35,933 nucleotides of DNA from an uncultured Phascolarctobacterium sp. (GCF_905212365.1 NZ_CAJMEH010000015.1:1-35933), one strand, 5' to 3'; positions 14,459 to 22,446 are shown, numbered from the stretch's first letter. A program made the numbers and translations. Notes: generated by a model from the letters alone, not told the origin.

Positions 14459-14494
14459 AAAATTAAGGCGATGTTTCACGTGAAACATCGCCTT
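14459..14494 (-). terminator. noc terminator formed by the extended parS palindrome
   Basis: The inverted repeat extends from AAGGCGA through parS to TCGCCTT (14465-14494), a perfect palindrome about 30 bp long. In the leftward reading direction it is followed by AATTTTTTAC. It begins about 30 bp after the noc stop codon, so a stem of about 13 bp plus a T-tract can act as a Rho-independent terminator while the duplex DNA is a ParB site. Confidence 0.75.
14472..14487. other. parS: parS centromere site (left), embedded in the noc terminator
   Basis: TGTTTCACGTGAAACA is an exact match to the canonical bacterial parS, the loading site for ParB. It lies about 8 kb left of oriC and 1 kb from parA. 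The palindrome extends beyond the core on both sides, making the site part of a long perfect stem (see the terminator entry). Confidence 0.95.
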
Positions 14495-14525
14495 GCGTTT
14501 CGCTTTTTACAGCTGTGTTTTAAAT

Positions 14526-15404
14526 TTAAAACAGCGGCTTGCTGTTGCCTCCCTTGGGCTTCTTTTGATTTTTAATACGCAGGCTTACGACCACCTCGTC
14601 GCCGTCGATGGTCTGCTCCATATTTACGGGAATACCCACGTCCTTAATGGCGTTGACCACCTGCTTAATGCTGTTGAGATAAATGCGCACGTCGTTGACA
14701 ATTACCAAGCGCTTTTTCTTTTCCTGCTGCTTATCGCTGAGCAGCTTATCGATATATTCTTCCGTCTGGCGCACGTTATAGCGACGGGCGATAATAATCT
14801 CCAACGCCTCCAAACGCTTAACGTCGTCCTCCAGCTTTAATAAAGCGCGGGCATGACGCTCGCTGAGTTCCGCCTCTACCAGCACCTTGCGCACCTGCTG
14901 GGACAAACGCAGCAAGCGCAACTTATTGGCAATGGTGGACTGCTTCTTGCCCACTCTGGCAGCCATAGCCTCCTGCGTCAGGTGAAACTGCTCCATCAGC
15001 TGCTCGTAGCCTTCTGCTTCCTCCAGATAATGCAAATCCTCGCGCTGTAAATTTTCGATAAGCGCAATCTCGGCAATCTGCTGAGAGGTGTATTCGCTGA
15101 TAATTACCGGCACCTCGGTCAGCTCGGCCATTCTGCTGGCGCGCAGACGGCGCTCGCCGGCTATCAAAAGATAACGCCCGTTTTCGGCAGGAGCCACCAG
15201 CAGGGGCTGCAATACTCCGTACTGCGCAATGGACGCGGACAAATCTGCCAGCGCCTCTTCGTCAAAGGTTTTGCGCGGCTGGTAAGGATTGGGAAAAATC
15301 TGCTCGATAGGTACCTTCACAACCTTGACCTCATTAACGGCCTGACGGTCGCCAATAATTCCGCAATCAGTATCTAATACAGAAAATCCATCGTCGACTA
15401 ACAT
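14526..15404 (-). CDS. noc: Nucleoid occlusion protein Noc (ParB family)
   Basis: A 292-residue ParB-family CTPase, identified as Noc by position (rsmG-noc-parA-parB as in Bacillus) and by sequence: VPIEQIFPNPYQPRKTF, LIAGERRLRASRMAEL (CTP site), EIALIENLQREDLHYLEEAEGY, the helix-turn-helix KKQSTIANKLRLLRLS, and the Noc-like ERHARALLKLEDDVKRLEALEIIIARRYNVRQTE. Noc binds its own NBS sites, spreads as a clamp and keeps division away from DNA; in Bacillus an N-terminal amphipathic helix tethers it to the membrane. The N-terminus here (MLVDDGFSVLDTD) does not look amphipathic-basic, so the membrane role is uncertain. AGGGGG precedes the ATG, 10 bp after rsmG. Confidence 0.85.
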   Translation of the reverse strand: MLVDDGFSVLDTDCGIIGDRQAVNEVKVVKVPIEQIFPNPYQPRKTFDEEALADLSASIAQYGVLQPLLVAPAENGRYLLIAGERRLRASRMAELTEVPVIISEYTSQQIAEIALIENLQREDLHYLEEAEGYEQLMEQFHLTQEAMAARVGKKQSTIANKLRLLRLSQQVRKVLVEAELSERHARALLKLEDDVKRLEALEIIIARRYNVRQTEEYIDKLLSDKQQEKKKRLVIVNDVRIYLNSIKQVVNAIKDVGIPVNMEQTIDGDEVVVSLRIKNQKKPKGGNSKPLF

Positions 15405-15414
15405 TCTTTTCCCC

Positions 15415-16140
15415 CTATCTGCTGCCTAAGGGCTGCTTTTCCGGCGTCCCCGCCTTACGCGGATACTGAGCCGGAGTAGTTTTAATTTTGCTTATCTTTA
15501 TTATAGCACGTCCGTCGTCAAGACCGGGTAATTTTACAGGCTCAGCGCTGATAATTTTTCCGCCCAAAATTTTTACGGCTTCGCTGCCTTCGGCAATTTC
15601 GTCCGCGTACTTGCTGCCCTTGAGGGCGATAAACTGCCCGCCCTTTTTCACCAGCGGCAGGCAATACTCCGACAGCACGCTTAAACGCGCCACGGCTCTG
15701 GCAGTTACGAAATCGTATTTTTCGCGGTGCTTTGGATTGCGTCCCGCGTCCTCCGCCCGCAAATGCTCGCAGCAAATATCTTTCAGCTCCAGCGCGCCGA
15801 TAACCTGCTGCAAAAATTTCAATCGCTTGCCCAAGGAATCTATCAGCACGACCTTAAGATTGGGGCAGTAAATTTTCAGCGGCACTCCGGGAAAGCCTGC
15901 GCCCGTGCCTACGTCGGCCAAAAGTTTGCCTTCCATGCCTGCCTCCCAGGCCAGCAAACTGTCTATCATATGCTTAACGGCCACTTCCTCCGGCTCGGTA
16001 ATCGCCGTCAGGTTCATCACCTTATTGGTTTCCACCAGCAGCGCGTAATATTTGCCGAACTGTTCCAGCTGCCGCGGCGTAAAACTCAGCCCAGCTTCGG
16101 CGCCGCGAGCCGCCAAAATTTCTTCAAAAGTCAAGGTCAT
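15415..16140 (-). CDS. rsmG: 16S rRNA (guanine527-N7)-methyltransferase RsmG
   Basis: A 241-residue SAM-dependent methyltransferase that methylates G527 in the 530 loop of 16S rRNA; loss gives low-level streptomycin resistance in other bacteria. The SAM site DVGTGAGFPG lies at residues 76-85, preceded by NKVMNLTAITEPEEVAVKHMIDSLL and followed by LIDSLGKRLKFLQQV and VTARAVARLSVLSEYCLPL, all RsmG/GidB hallmarks. The start overlaps the mnmG stop by four bases (ATGA), so translation is coupled. Confidence 0.96.
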   Translation of the reverse strand: MTLTFEEILAARGAEAGLSFTPRQLEQFGKYYALLVETNKVMNLTAITEPEEVAVKHMIDSLLAWEAGMEGKLLADVGTGAGFPGVPLKIYCPNLKVVLIDSLGKRLKFLQQVIGALELKDICCEHLRAEDAGRNPKHREKYDFVTARAVARLSVLSEYCLPLVKKGGQFIALKGSKYADEIAEGSEAVKILGGKIISAEPVKLPGLDDGRAIIKISKIKTTPAQYPRKAGTPEKQPLGSR

Positions 16141-18020
16141 TGCTCATGCTCCCTTCTGCGCCGCAGCTCCAAAGCTATCATCAGCACGCTGACGTCCGCC
16201 GGGGATACGCCGCTGATGCGCGAGGCCTGTCCGATATTGGCAGGGCGCACCTTATCCAGCTTTTCCGCCGCCTCGCTGGAAAGCTCTTTGATGCCATGAT
16301 AATCGATATCCTCCGGCAGCCGTTTGTTTTCCAGCTTCATAAAGCGTTCCACTTCCTGCCGCTGTTTGGTGATGTAGCCCTCGTACTTGGCAAAAATTTC
16401 CGCCTGCTCGGCTACCTGCGGCTCCAGCTGCGGCAGCTCGAAGGCTGCTTGCAGCTTAGCGTAGGTAATTTCCTTGCGGCGCAGCAAATCCAGCAAACTG
16501 CTGCCGCTGCGGATAGGAGCCGTTCCCATAGCCAAAAGCTTAGCGTTATTTTCCTCGCTGGGAGCAATATTCTGCTTGCCCAGCTGGCTGATGATGCGCT
16601 CCAAGGCTGTGCGTTTTTCCGTAAAGCGCGCATAGCGATGGTCATCCACCAGCCCCAGCTCGCGGCCCTTTTCCGTCAGGCGCAGATCGGCGTTATCCTG
16701 TCGCAGCAGCAAGCGGTATTCGGCCCGCGAAGTCATCATGCGGTAGGGCTCGTTCGTTCCCTTAGTAACTAAATCGTCGATCAGCACGCCGATATAAGCC
16801 TCGTCGCGCCGCAGCACCAAGGGCTCCTTGCCCTTCAGCTTCATCATAGCGTTGATGCCTGCCATCAAGCCCTGGGCCGCAGCCTCCTCGTAGCCGCTGG
16901 TGCCGTTAGACTGTCCGGCGCTGAACAAGCCGCCGATAGCCTTATGCTCCAGCGATGGTTTCAGCTGCAGGGGATCAAGGCAATCATAATCTATGGCATA
17001 ACCGGCGCGCATCATTTTGCAATGCTCCAGTCCGGGAATGGTCTGCATAAATTGCAGCTGCACGTGAGCAGGCAAGGACGAACTCATCCCCTGCACATAC
17101 ATTTCGTTAGTGCTGCGTCCCTCCGGTTCGATAAACAGCTGGTGCCGCTCCTTATTAGCAAAGCGCACGATTTTCGATTCGATAGACGGGCAGTAGCGCG
17201 GGCCCACGCCTTCAATCATGCCGTTGAACATGCCGGAAAGATGCAGATTATCGCGAATGATTTTATGGGTCTTTTCGTTAGTATAGGTCAGATAGCAGGG
17301 CACCTGCTCTCTAGTCTGAATATCGCTGATAAAAGAAAAATTGCGTACCTCTTCATCGCCATACTGGGGCTCCATTTTGCTGTAGTCAAGACTGCGGGCG
17401 TCGATACGGGCAGGCGTACCGGTTTTAAAGCGCATTAGCTCCACGCCGTGCTCCACCAAAGACGCGGACAGCTTTTGCGCGCTGCGCAGTCCGTTGGGCC
17501 CGCACTCGTAATTCACCTGACCGTAAACGATACGGCCGCGCAAATAAGTTCCGGTAGCCAGAATAACGCAGGGAGCTTCAAAAACTTCACCGGTTTCGGC
17601 TTCCACGCCTACGACCTGACCGTTTTCCACCAGCAGCTTATCGATCATCAGCTGCTTCAGCTCCAAGCCCTCCTGCTCTTCGACAATTTTTTTCATCAGC
17701 GTATGGTAGTAGGGCTTATCCTCCTGTCCGCGCAGCGCGTGTACGGCGTAACCCTTGCCCGTGTTCAGCAAGCGCATCTGAATGCAGGCCAAATCGGCGC
17801 TGATGCCCATTTGCCCGCCTAAAGCGTCCAGCTCCCGCACCAAATGGCCTTTAGCCGGGCCGCCAATGGACGGATTGCAGGGCATTAAAGCCACGTTGTC
17901 CAAGGACAAGGTGGCCAGCAGCGTTTTGCCGCCCAAGCGCGCCGCCGCCAGAGCTGCCTCTACGCCGGCATGTCCCGCACCGACTACAATCACATCAAAT
18001 TTATCTGTAACATAACTCAT
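16137..18020 (-). CDS. mnmG: tRNA uridine-5-carboxymethylaminomethyl(34) synthesis enzyme MnmG (GidA)
   Basis: A 627-residue FAD enzyme. With MnmE it installs the carboxymethylaminomethyl group on U34 of tRNAs reading split codon boxes. The FAD-binding motif GAGHAG lies at residues 14-19. Signature blocks are MPCNPSIGGPAKGHLVRELDALGG and GTYLRGRIVYG in the first half, and NGTSGYEEAAAQGLMAGINA and TSRAEYRLLLRQDNADLRLT in the second. The C-terminal helical domain binds MnmE and tRNA. I chose ATG 18020, with AAAGAG about 9 nt upstream, over a TTG two codons earlier (18026). The 230-bp gap upstream holds the second palindromic element. Confidence 0.96.
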   Translation of the reverse strand: MSYVTDKFDVIVVGAGHAGVEAALAAARLGGKTLLATLSLDNVALMPCNPSIGGPAKGHLVRELDALGGQMGISADLACIQMRLLNTGKGYAVHALRGQEDKPYYHTLMKKIVEEQEGLELKQLMIDKLLVENGQVVGVEAETGEVFEAPCVILATGTYLRGRIVYGQVNYECGPNGLRSAQKLSASLVEHGVELMRFKTGTPARIDARSLDYSKMEPQYGDEEVRNFSFISDIQTREQVPCYLTYTNEKTHKIIRDNLHLSGMFNGMIEGVGPRYCPSIESKIVRFANKERHQLFIEPEGRSTNEMYVQGMSSSLPAHVQLQFMQTIPGLEHCKMMRAGYAIDYDCLDPLQLKPSLEHKAIGGLFSAGQSNGTSGYEEAAAQGLMAGINAMMKLKGKEPLVLRRDEAYIGVLIDDLVTKGTNEPYRMMTSRAEYRLLLRQDNADLRLTEKGRELGLVDDHRYARFTEKRTALERIISQLGKQNIAPSEENNAKLLAMGTAPIRSGSSLLDLLRRKEITYAKLQAAFELPQLEPQVAEQAEIFAKYEGYITKQRQEVERFMKLENKRLPEDIDYHGIKELSSEAAEKLDKVRPANIGQASRISGVSPADVSVLMIALELRRRREHEQ

Positions 18021-18068
18021 TTTCAATAATCTCTTTCAAAAATATCATAGAAAAAATTTTTAAGAAGC

Positions 18069-18236
18069 AATTATTATATCACGGAGTGAAATAGCAAATT
18101 TAGCGAATGAGTGCATGGAACCATAGAAGCAAGGGTACGAAGAGTAAAATTTTTTGCTGCCAAATTTTACCGCAGCTTCGTGATGGTTCCGCTCGCAATG
18201 AGCGTAAAATTTGCGCTGAACGAGTGATAAATAATT
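18069..18236. repeat. 168-bp imperfect palindromic intergenic element, copy 2
   Basis: The outer arms AATTATTATATCAC (18069-18082) and GTGATAAATAATT (18224-18236) are complementary apart from one bulge. The central arms GGAACCATAGAAGC (18117-18130) and GCTTCGTGATGGTTCC (18175-18190) show the same CAC-type bulge as copy 1. The right half aligns well with copy 1: TTCGTGATGGTTC is identical, followed by related GCnCGCAAnGnGCGT and CGCTGAnCG blocks. It fills most of the mnmE-mnmG gap. Confidence 0.75.
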
Positions 18237-18259
18237 GCGAATATATATCATAAATTTTT

Positions 18260-19639
18260 TCACTTGCCAATGCAGAAGCGGGAAAAAATTTCGTTGATAA
18301 TCTCGTCCTGCACGGTGTCGCCGGTAATTTCGCCCAGCAAATCGATGGCCGTGCGCACGTCGATTTCAATGCAGTCGTAAGGTAGCGCGTCTGCGACAGC
18401 TCTGCCCGCATCTTCCAAAGATTGCAGCGCTCGCCGCAAAAGATTTTCCTGCCGCGCGTTCTGCACATAAGCGCCGTCGCCCAAGGTTCCCTCACTGCCG
18501 TAAACGTAATTTTTCAGCCAAACGCTGAAATCCTCCACGCCGCTCAAGGTTTTGGCGGATAAGGTCATCACCCTGTCGCCGCCGAAGCGCCTACGCAAGG
18601 CTTCTAAATCAACCTGTAAAGCTAAATCGCTTTTATTGACGATAATCACGCAGGGCTTACCGGCGGCCGCCCGCAAAATGCTTTCGTCCTCCTCGGTCAA
18701 CCCCTCGCTGCCGTCGATAACGCAAACGATCAGCTCCGCCTCCTGCAAAAGCCTGCGGCTTTTTTCCACGCCGATTTTTTCGACAAAATCCTCCGTGCTG
18801 CGAATGCCCGCCGTATCCGCCAGCACCAGCGGCACGCCGTCCAGCAGCAGCTGCTCCTCGATAACGTCGCGGGTCGTACCGGCATACTGAGAAACGATAG
18901 CCCTGTCCTCCTGCAATAAAGCGTTCAGCAGGCTGGACTTGCCCACATTAGGACGCCCGACGATGGCCGTGCGCAGGCCCTCGCGTAAAATCTTGCCCGT
19001 ATGCGCGTTAGCCAAAAGCTTAGCGATTCTTGCACTGCAAGCGCCGATGCTCTCCTGCACTCTGCCGTAGGTCACATCCTCGATATCCTCTTCGGGATAA
19101 TCGATAACCGCCTCTAAATTTACCACCACATCTAGCAAATTCCGGCGCAGCTCCCGCAAAGCACGCGCCAGCTGGCCCTGCTGCTGCCGGGCCGCCAGCT
19201 TTAAGCCGGTCTCGCTGCGGGAACGGATAATATCCATGACCGCTTCCGCCTGCGTCAAATCTATACGCCCGTTTAAAAAAGCGCGCTTAGTAAATTCGCC
19301 GGGCTCCGCAGGCCGCGCTCCTGCTGCATAAGTCAGCGCCAAAATTTTTTGCAAGGATTGCAGACCGCCGTGGCACTGAATTTCCACTACGTCCTCCGCC
19401 GTGTAGGAACGAGGCCCGCGCATATATACGGCTAAAACCTCGTCCACCAGACTGCCGTCGCAGTCGTAAACGTGACCGTAAACCAAAGTATTAACGGGAT
19501 AGTCGGCCAAGGGCCTGCCGCTCGCCGCTTTAAACAAGCGCTCGCCCACTGCCAGAGCCTGCGGGCCGCTGACGCGCACAATGCCCACGGCTCCCTCGCC
19601 TAAAGCCGTAATGACCGCGCTGATAGTTTCCTCTGCCAT
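18260..19639 (-). CDS. mnmE: tRNA modification GTPase MnmE (TrmE)
   Basis: A 459-residue GTPase, partner of MnmG. The N-terminal tetrahydrofolate-binding domain starts TISAVITALGEGAVGIVRVSGP and contains RPAEPGEFTKRAFLNGRIDL. The G domain is inserted in a helical domain: P-loop GRPNVGKSS (about residues 228-236), switch region YAGTTRD, DTAGIR, and NKSD. The C-terminus ends FCIGK, with the cysteine needed for modification. G-domain dimerisation is potassium-dependent in characterised homologues. GGGAGG precedes the ATG. A hairpin separates it from jag, and the palindromic element separates it from mnmG. Confidence 0.97.
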   Translation of the reverse strand: MAEETISAVITALGEGAVGIVRVSGPQALAVGERLFKAASGRPLADYPVNTLVYGHVYDCDGSLVDEVLAVYMRGPRSYTAEDVVEIQCHGGLQSLQKILALTYAAGARPAEPGEFTKRAFLNGRIDLTQAEAVMDIIRSRSETGLKLAARQQQGQLARALRELRRNLLDVVVNLEAVIDYPEEDIEDVTYGRVQESIGACSARIAKLLANAHTGKILREGLRTAIVGRPNVGKSSLLNALLQEDRAIVSQYAGTTRDVIEEQLLLDGVPLVLADTAGIRSTEDFVEKIGVEKSRRLLQEAELIVCVIDGSEGLTEEDESILRAAAGKPCVIIVNKSDLALQVDLEALRRRFGGDRVMTLSAKTLSGVEDFSVWLKNYVYGSEGTLGDGAYVQNARQENLLRRALQSLEDAGRAVADALPYDCIEIDVRTAIDLLGEITGDTVQDEIINEIFSRFCIGK

Positions 19640-19681
19640 TTGCTTGCCCTCCCTTCGCTATAAATGCCGCAGTATAAAATA

Positions 19682-19707
19682 TAACCCAGTAAAAGCTTAC
19701 TGGGTTA
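19682..19707 (-). terminator. Hairpin between jag and mnmE
   Basis: TAACCCAGTAA (19682-19692) and TTACTGGGTTA (19697-19707) form a perfect 11-bp stem with a 4-nt loop. Read leftwards it is followed by TATATTTTATAC. It lies 9 bp past the jag stop, so it probably ends or attenuates the rpmH-jag transcript ahead of mnmE. Confidence 0.6.
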
Positions 19708-19715
19708 TAAAATCT

Positions 19716-20612
19716 TTATTTTTTCAATTCGATTACTACATGGCGATAAGGATCGTCGCCCTCGCTAAGGGTCGTAACCCGGCGATCGCCCTGCAGGGCC
19801 ATGTGGATGATCTTACGCTCATGGGGATTCATCGGCTCCAGCGCTACGCGCTCGCCGGTGCGTTTAACCTTATCTGCCAGGCGCACTGCCAAACGGCTCA
19901 GGGTTTCTACGCGGCGGTCGCGGTAATCCTCCACGTCGATGATTACGCGCACGCGCTCGCTGCTGTTTTTATTAGCCACCAGATTAGTCAGATACTGCAA
20001 GCTGTCCAAAGTCTGTCCATGCTTGCCGATCAAAATGCCCATATCGTCGCCGTGCAGCTTAAAGGTAACGCTGCCGTCGTTCTTATTGATGAATTTTTCC
20101 ATTACCACGTCGATCTTCATAGCATTGAAGACCTTCTGCAAAAATTCCTTGGCGGCATTGACAGCCTCGTCGTTCACCGCATATCTGCGGGGCTCGCGGA
20201 CCGGACGCTCACTTTTTAAGGATTCCAAAGCGGAAATAGCCGAATCCACAGCCTGCTCCTTAGCGGCTGCTGCCTTTTTCGTAAATTCGTCGGCGGCGCT
20301 GACCGCTTCCGTTTTCACGCTGTCGGCCTTTTTCGATACCGTATTCACAGCGATAGCGGCTGCTTCCTTAACGGCCTTGACAGCCTCGGCCGTAGCCTCG
20401 CCCACGGTTTTTTCCGGAGCCTGCGGCGCAGGAACTGCCTGCTCCTTCACGCTTACGCGCACCTTGGCGTCCTTGCGGCCAAAACCGAAAAAGCCCTTTT
20501 TACCCTCTTCAATAATTTCTACATCGGCTTGTTCGGCGGTGACGTTTAATTCCTTTAAAGCCTCGGCAACAGCGTCCTCTACGCTCTTGCCAGTTTTTTC
20601 AACAAAAGCCAT
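19716..20612 (-). CDS. jag: RNA-binding protein KhpB / Jag (SpoIIIJ-associated)
   Basis: A 298-residue RNA-binding protein. The Jag-N domain spans about residues 1-53 (AFVEKTGKSVEDAVAEALKELNV, then KKGFFGFGRKDAKV). An alanine/lysine-rich low-complexity linker follows (about 60-140). The KH domain lies about 160-225 (GDDMGILIGKHGQTLDSLQYLTNLV, with GKHG as the GXXG loop), then an R3H domain (PMNPHERKIIHMALQ). In cocci and Bacillus, KhpB pairs with KhpA and affects cell elongation and small-RNA/mRNA binding. The linker here is longer than in B. subtilis Jag (about 208 residues in all). It lies 25 bp after yidC, the usual order. Confidence 0.93.
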   Translation of the reverse strand: MAFVEKTGKSVEDAVAEALKELNVTAEQADVEIIEEGKKGFFGFGRKDAKVRVSVKEQAVPAPQAPEKTVGEATAEAVKAVKEAAAIAVNTVSKKADSVKTEAVSAADEFTKKAAAAKEQAVDSAISALESLKSERPVREPRRYAVNDEAVNAAKEFLQKVFNAMKIDVVMEKFINKNDGSVTFKLHGDDMGILIGKHGQTLDSLQYLTNLVANKNSSERVRVIIDVEDYRDRRVETLSRLAVRLADKVKRTGERVALEPMNPHERKIIHMALQGDRRVTTLSEGDDPYRHVVIELKK

Positions 20613-20637
20613 CTCTCTTTCACTCCTTTTGATTTGG

Positions 20638-21267
20638 TTACTTGCCGGCAGCCTTGTTCATCATGGTCTGTTGAGCAATCTGCATAATATTCATTACTAC
20701 CCAATACAGCACCAGGCCTGCCGGGAAGGATAAGCTGATGTAACCAATAAACAAAGGCATAAAGTAGAGCATAATCTTATTTTGCGGATTGCCAGTATCA
20801 GGCATGGTCTGCTTGGACGAAATAAAAGTCGTCAGCGCGGACAATACCGGTAAAATATAAGTGGGGTCGGGGTTGGAAATGTTTTCCATCCACAAAAAGG
20901 CCGCGGAGCCAGCATAATGGAAATCACGGATACCGTAGAAGATACCGATCATAATCGGCATTTGAATCAAAAGAGGCAGGCAGCCTGCCAGGGGGTTTAC
21001 GCCCTCGCTTTTATAAAGATTAGCCAATTCCATATTCAGGCGCTGCTTATCGTCTTTGTATTTTTCCTGAATCGCCTTCATCTTCGGCTGCAGCTCCATC
21101 ATAGCTTTGGTGGATTCAATCTGCTTTTTGGAAAGCGGATACAAAATCAGCTTGACGATAATAGTCATAAGCACAATAGCCAGACCGTAGCTGGGCATTC
21201 CCATGCTGCTGGTCAAATTATAGAGTATAGTAATTACCTGCTGGACTATATTGCTGAGAAAATCCAA
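20638..21267 (-). CDS. yidC: Membrane protein insertase YidC/Oxa1 family
   Basis: A 209-residue insertase with the five-segment core. It starts MDFLSNIVQQVITILYNLTSSMGMPSYGLAIVLMTIIVK. The cytoplasmic hairpin loop (KQIESTKAMMELQPKMKAIQEKYKDDKQRLN) follows, then NPLAGCLPLLIQMPIMIGIFYGI and later hydrophobic segments ending LYWVVMNIMQIAQQ. It places small membrane proteins into the bilayer, alone or with SecYEG. It lacks the large periplasmic domain of proteobacterial YidC and has no lipobox, unlike SpoIIIJ of Bacillus. The start codon is TTG (21267), with GAGGAG about 7 nt upstream. Confidence 0.94.
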   Translation of the reverse strand: MDFLSNIVQQVITILYNLTSSMGMPSYGLAIVLMTIIVKLILYPLSKKQIESTKAMMELQPKMKAIQEKYKDDKQRLNMELANLYKSEGVNPLAGCLPLLIQMPIMIGIFYGIRDFHYAGSAAFLWMENISNPDPTYILPVLSALTTFISSKQTMPDTGNPQNKIMLYFMPLFIGYISLSFPAGLVLYWVVMNIMQIAQQTMMNKAAGK

Positions 21268-21310
21268 AATATCACTCCTCGAAAATAAAGCGTTAGTTTA
21301 TTTTTAGATA

Positions 21311-21520
21311 TTATTTAACAGGATCATAACCGCCGGGATGATAAGGATGGCATTTGGCAATGCGCTTCAGTGCCAGCCATAAGCCCCTGACAGGCCCCTT
21401 TTTTTGTATCGCCTCGATAGCGTAGGCGGAACAGGTGGGATAAAACCTGCACGTCGGCGGAAACAGAGGCGAAATAAAGAGCTGATAAAATCTTATACCT
21501 AAAATCAATATCCTACTCAT
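21311..21520 (-). CDS. yidD: Membrane protein insertion efficiency factor YidD
   Basis: A 69-residue member of the YidD (UPF0161) family, a small membrane-associated protein aiding YidC-dependent insertion. Hallmarks are ILGIRFYQLFISPLFPPTCRFYPTCSAYAIEAI and the end CHPYHPGGYDPV. It lies 12 bp from rnpA and upstream of yidC, the standard rpmH-rnpA-yidD-yidC order. Confidence 0.95.
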   Translation of the reverse strand: MSRILILGIRFYQLFISPLFPPTCRFYPTCSAYAIEAIQKKGPVRGLWLALKRIAKCHPYHPGGYDPVK

Positions 21521-21532
21521 AGCCTTCTATCC

Positions 21533-21892
21533 TTATTCCTGCAGCAGCGCTGCTCTTTTTGCCAGTCTTAAAAAAACACGTTCAAAAGTCTTATAATCGG
21601 CCTTCGTCAGCTTGCGACGGGCCACCCAAACTATATGATACCCTTTTTTAAGCTCTGCGCGATGCATACGGAAAGCCTCCCGCATCCTTCGCTTAATTCT
21701 GTTGCGTACCACGGCGCAGCCTAATTTTTTGCCTACGGCAAGGCCGATTTTCAGATCGTCGCCCTGATCCGCAAGAATATAAAAGACCGACATACCGTCA
21801 ACTACGGTACGTCCCTTGCCATAAACGCATTGATAACTTTTCTTGGATTTCAGTCTGTTGATTTTTTTTAACGTATACTTTTTCTTCTGCAT
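21533..21892 (-). CDS. rnpA: Ribonuclease P protein component
   Basis: A 119-residue basic protein subunit of RNase P, which trims the 5' leader of tRNA precursors. The RNR motif VVRNRIKRRMREAFR and the N-terminal LKKINRLKSKKSYQCVYGKG are typical. The ATG at 21892 is preferred, with AGGTG 9 nt upstream. An in-frame ATG at 21913 lies right after a terminator-like hairpin and has no ribosome site. Confidence 0.95.
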   Translation of the reverse strand: MQKKKYTLKKINRLKSKKSYQCVYGKGRTVVDGMSVFYILADQGDDLKIGLAVGKKLGCAVVRNRIKRRMREAFRMHRAELKKGYHIVWVARRKLTKADYKTFERVFLRLAKRAALLQE

Positions 21893-21915
21893 TAAATGCG
21901 CACCTGCCCGCATGG

Positions 21916-21943
21916 AAAAAATAGGCCACTTGCGCGGCCTATT
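21916..21943 (-). terminator. Hairpin between rpmH and rnpA
   Basis: AATAGGCC (21920-21927) pairs with GGCCTATT (21936-21943). Leftwards it is followed by a T run (complement of A 21916-21920). A partial terminator here would give more L34 than RNase P protein, as is typical of rpmH-rnpA operons. Confidence 0.65.
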
Positions 21944-21951
21944 TTATAATG

Positions 21952-22086
21952 TTATGCAGACAATTTCTTTCTGCCTCTAGCACGTCTTCTTTTGAGAACT
22001 TGACGACCGCCCAAAGTTTTCATTCTTTCTCTGAAACCATGAGTTCTTTTTCTTCTGAGATTATTAGGTTGAAAAGTACGTTTCAT
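21952..22086 (-). CDS. rpmH: 50S ribosomal protein L34
   Basis: A 44-residue, highly basic ribosomal protein of the normal L34 length. It begins MKRTFQPNNLRRKRTHGFRE and continues with RMKTLGGRQVLKRRRARGRKKLSA, the near-invariant L34 sequence. GGAGGG lies 8 nt before the ATG. It is the first gene of the leftward rpmH-rnpA-yidD-yidC-jag group, divergent from dnaA. Confidence 0.98.
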   Translation of the reverse strand: MKRTFQPNNLRRKRTHGFRERMKTLGGRQVLKRRRARGRKKLSA

Positions 22087-22223
22087 TCAGTATTCCCTCC
22101 TTACCACCGCAAAATTTTATCAAATTCTATGTATCTGAATTGATAGCTGTTTTAGCGCCGCAACGCAGCCCAGCGTCGCCTGAAAAAGCGCGCACCTAGA
22201 GCAATGCACGGTATTACTGAAAT

Positions 22224-22252
22224 ATTATATGAGAAAATAAAAATTTCGTCAA
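22224..22252 (-). promoter_or_regulatory. Promoter of the rpmH operon
   Basis: On the minus strand TTGACG (22252-22247) and TATAAT (22229-22224) are separated by 17 bp. The start near 22217 gives a long leader of about 130 nt before the L34 ATG; no known riboswitch is recognised in it. Confidence 0.75.
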
Positions 22253-22301
22253 GTAGAAAACGCTCATTTTACAGCGCTTCCAAGAAATTTTGTTAAGAAA
22301 T

Positions 22302-22330
22302 TTGCGAAGTTATCCACAGTCTGCTAAAAT
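22302..22330 (+). promoter_or_regulatory. Promoter of dnaA overlapped by a DnaA box
   Basis: TTGCGA (22302-22307) and TAAAAT (22325-22330) are 17 bp apart, with TGC forming an extended -10. A perfect DnaA box, TTATCCACA (22310-22318), occupies the spacer, so DnaA can repress its own gene, as in other bacteria. The leader to the dnaA ATG is about 110 nt. Confidence 0.65.
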
Positions 22331-22446
22331 ATATATGGATAATTTAGAAGTTAAAACGCAATTCTCGGCACTTGCTCAGCTCACGGCAGAGCCATGCAGG
22401 CTGTCGTTTTTATTTTTTCTAAATAAACAAGGAAAGGATGTTCCCT

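Noticed and set aside
14526..15404. A second ParB, rather than Noc
   Set aside because: Gene order rsmG-noc-parA-parB and Noc-like stretches (QSTIANKLRLL, ERHARAL, VRQTE) favour Noc. The real ParB lies directly downstream of ParA with the typical GLGKGLGAIFG start.
18060..18263. A 67-codon leftward frame in the mnmE-mnmG gap
   Set aside because: It lies almost wholly in palindromic element copy 2 and has no ribosome site.
22087..22217. Riboswitch in the long rpmH leader
   Set aside because: No known aptamer motif or terminator/antiterminator pair was recognised. The length may simply reflect the crowded divergent dnaA promoter region.
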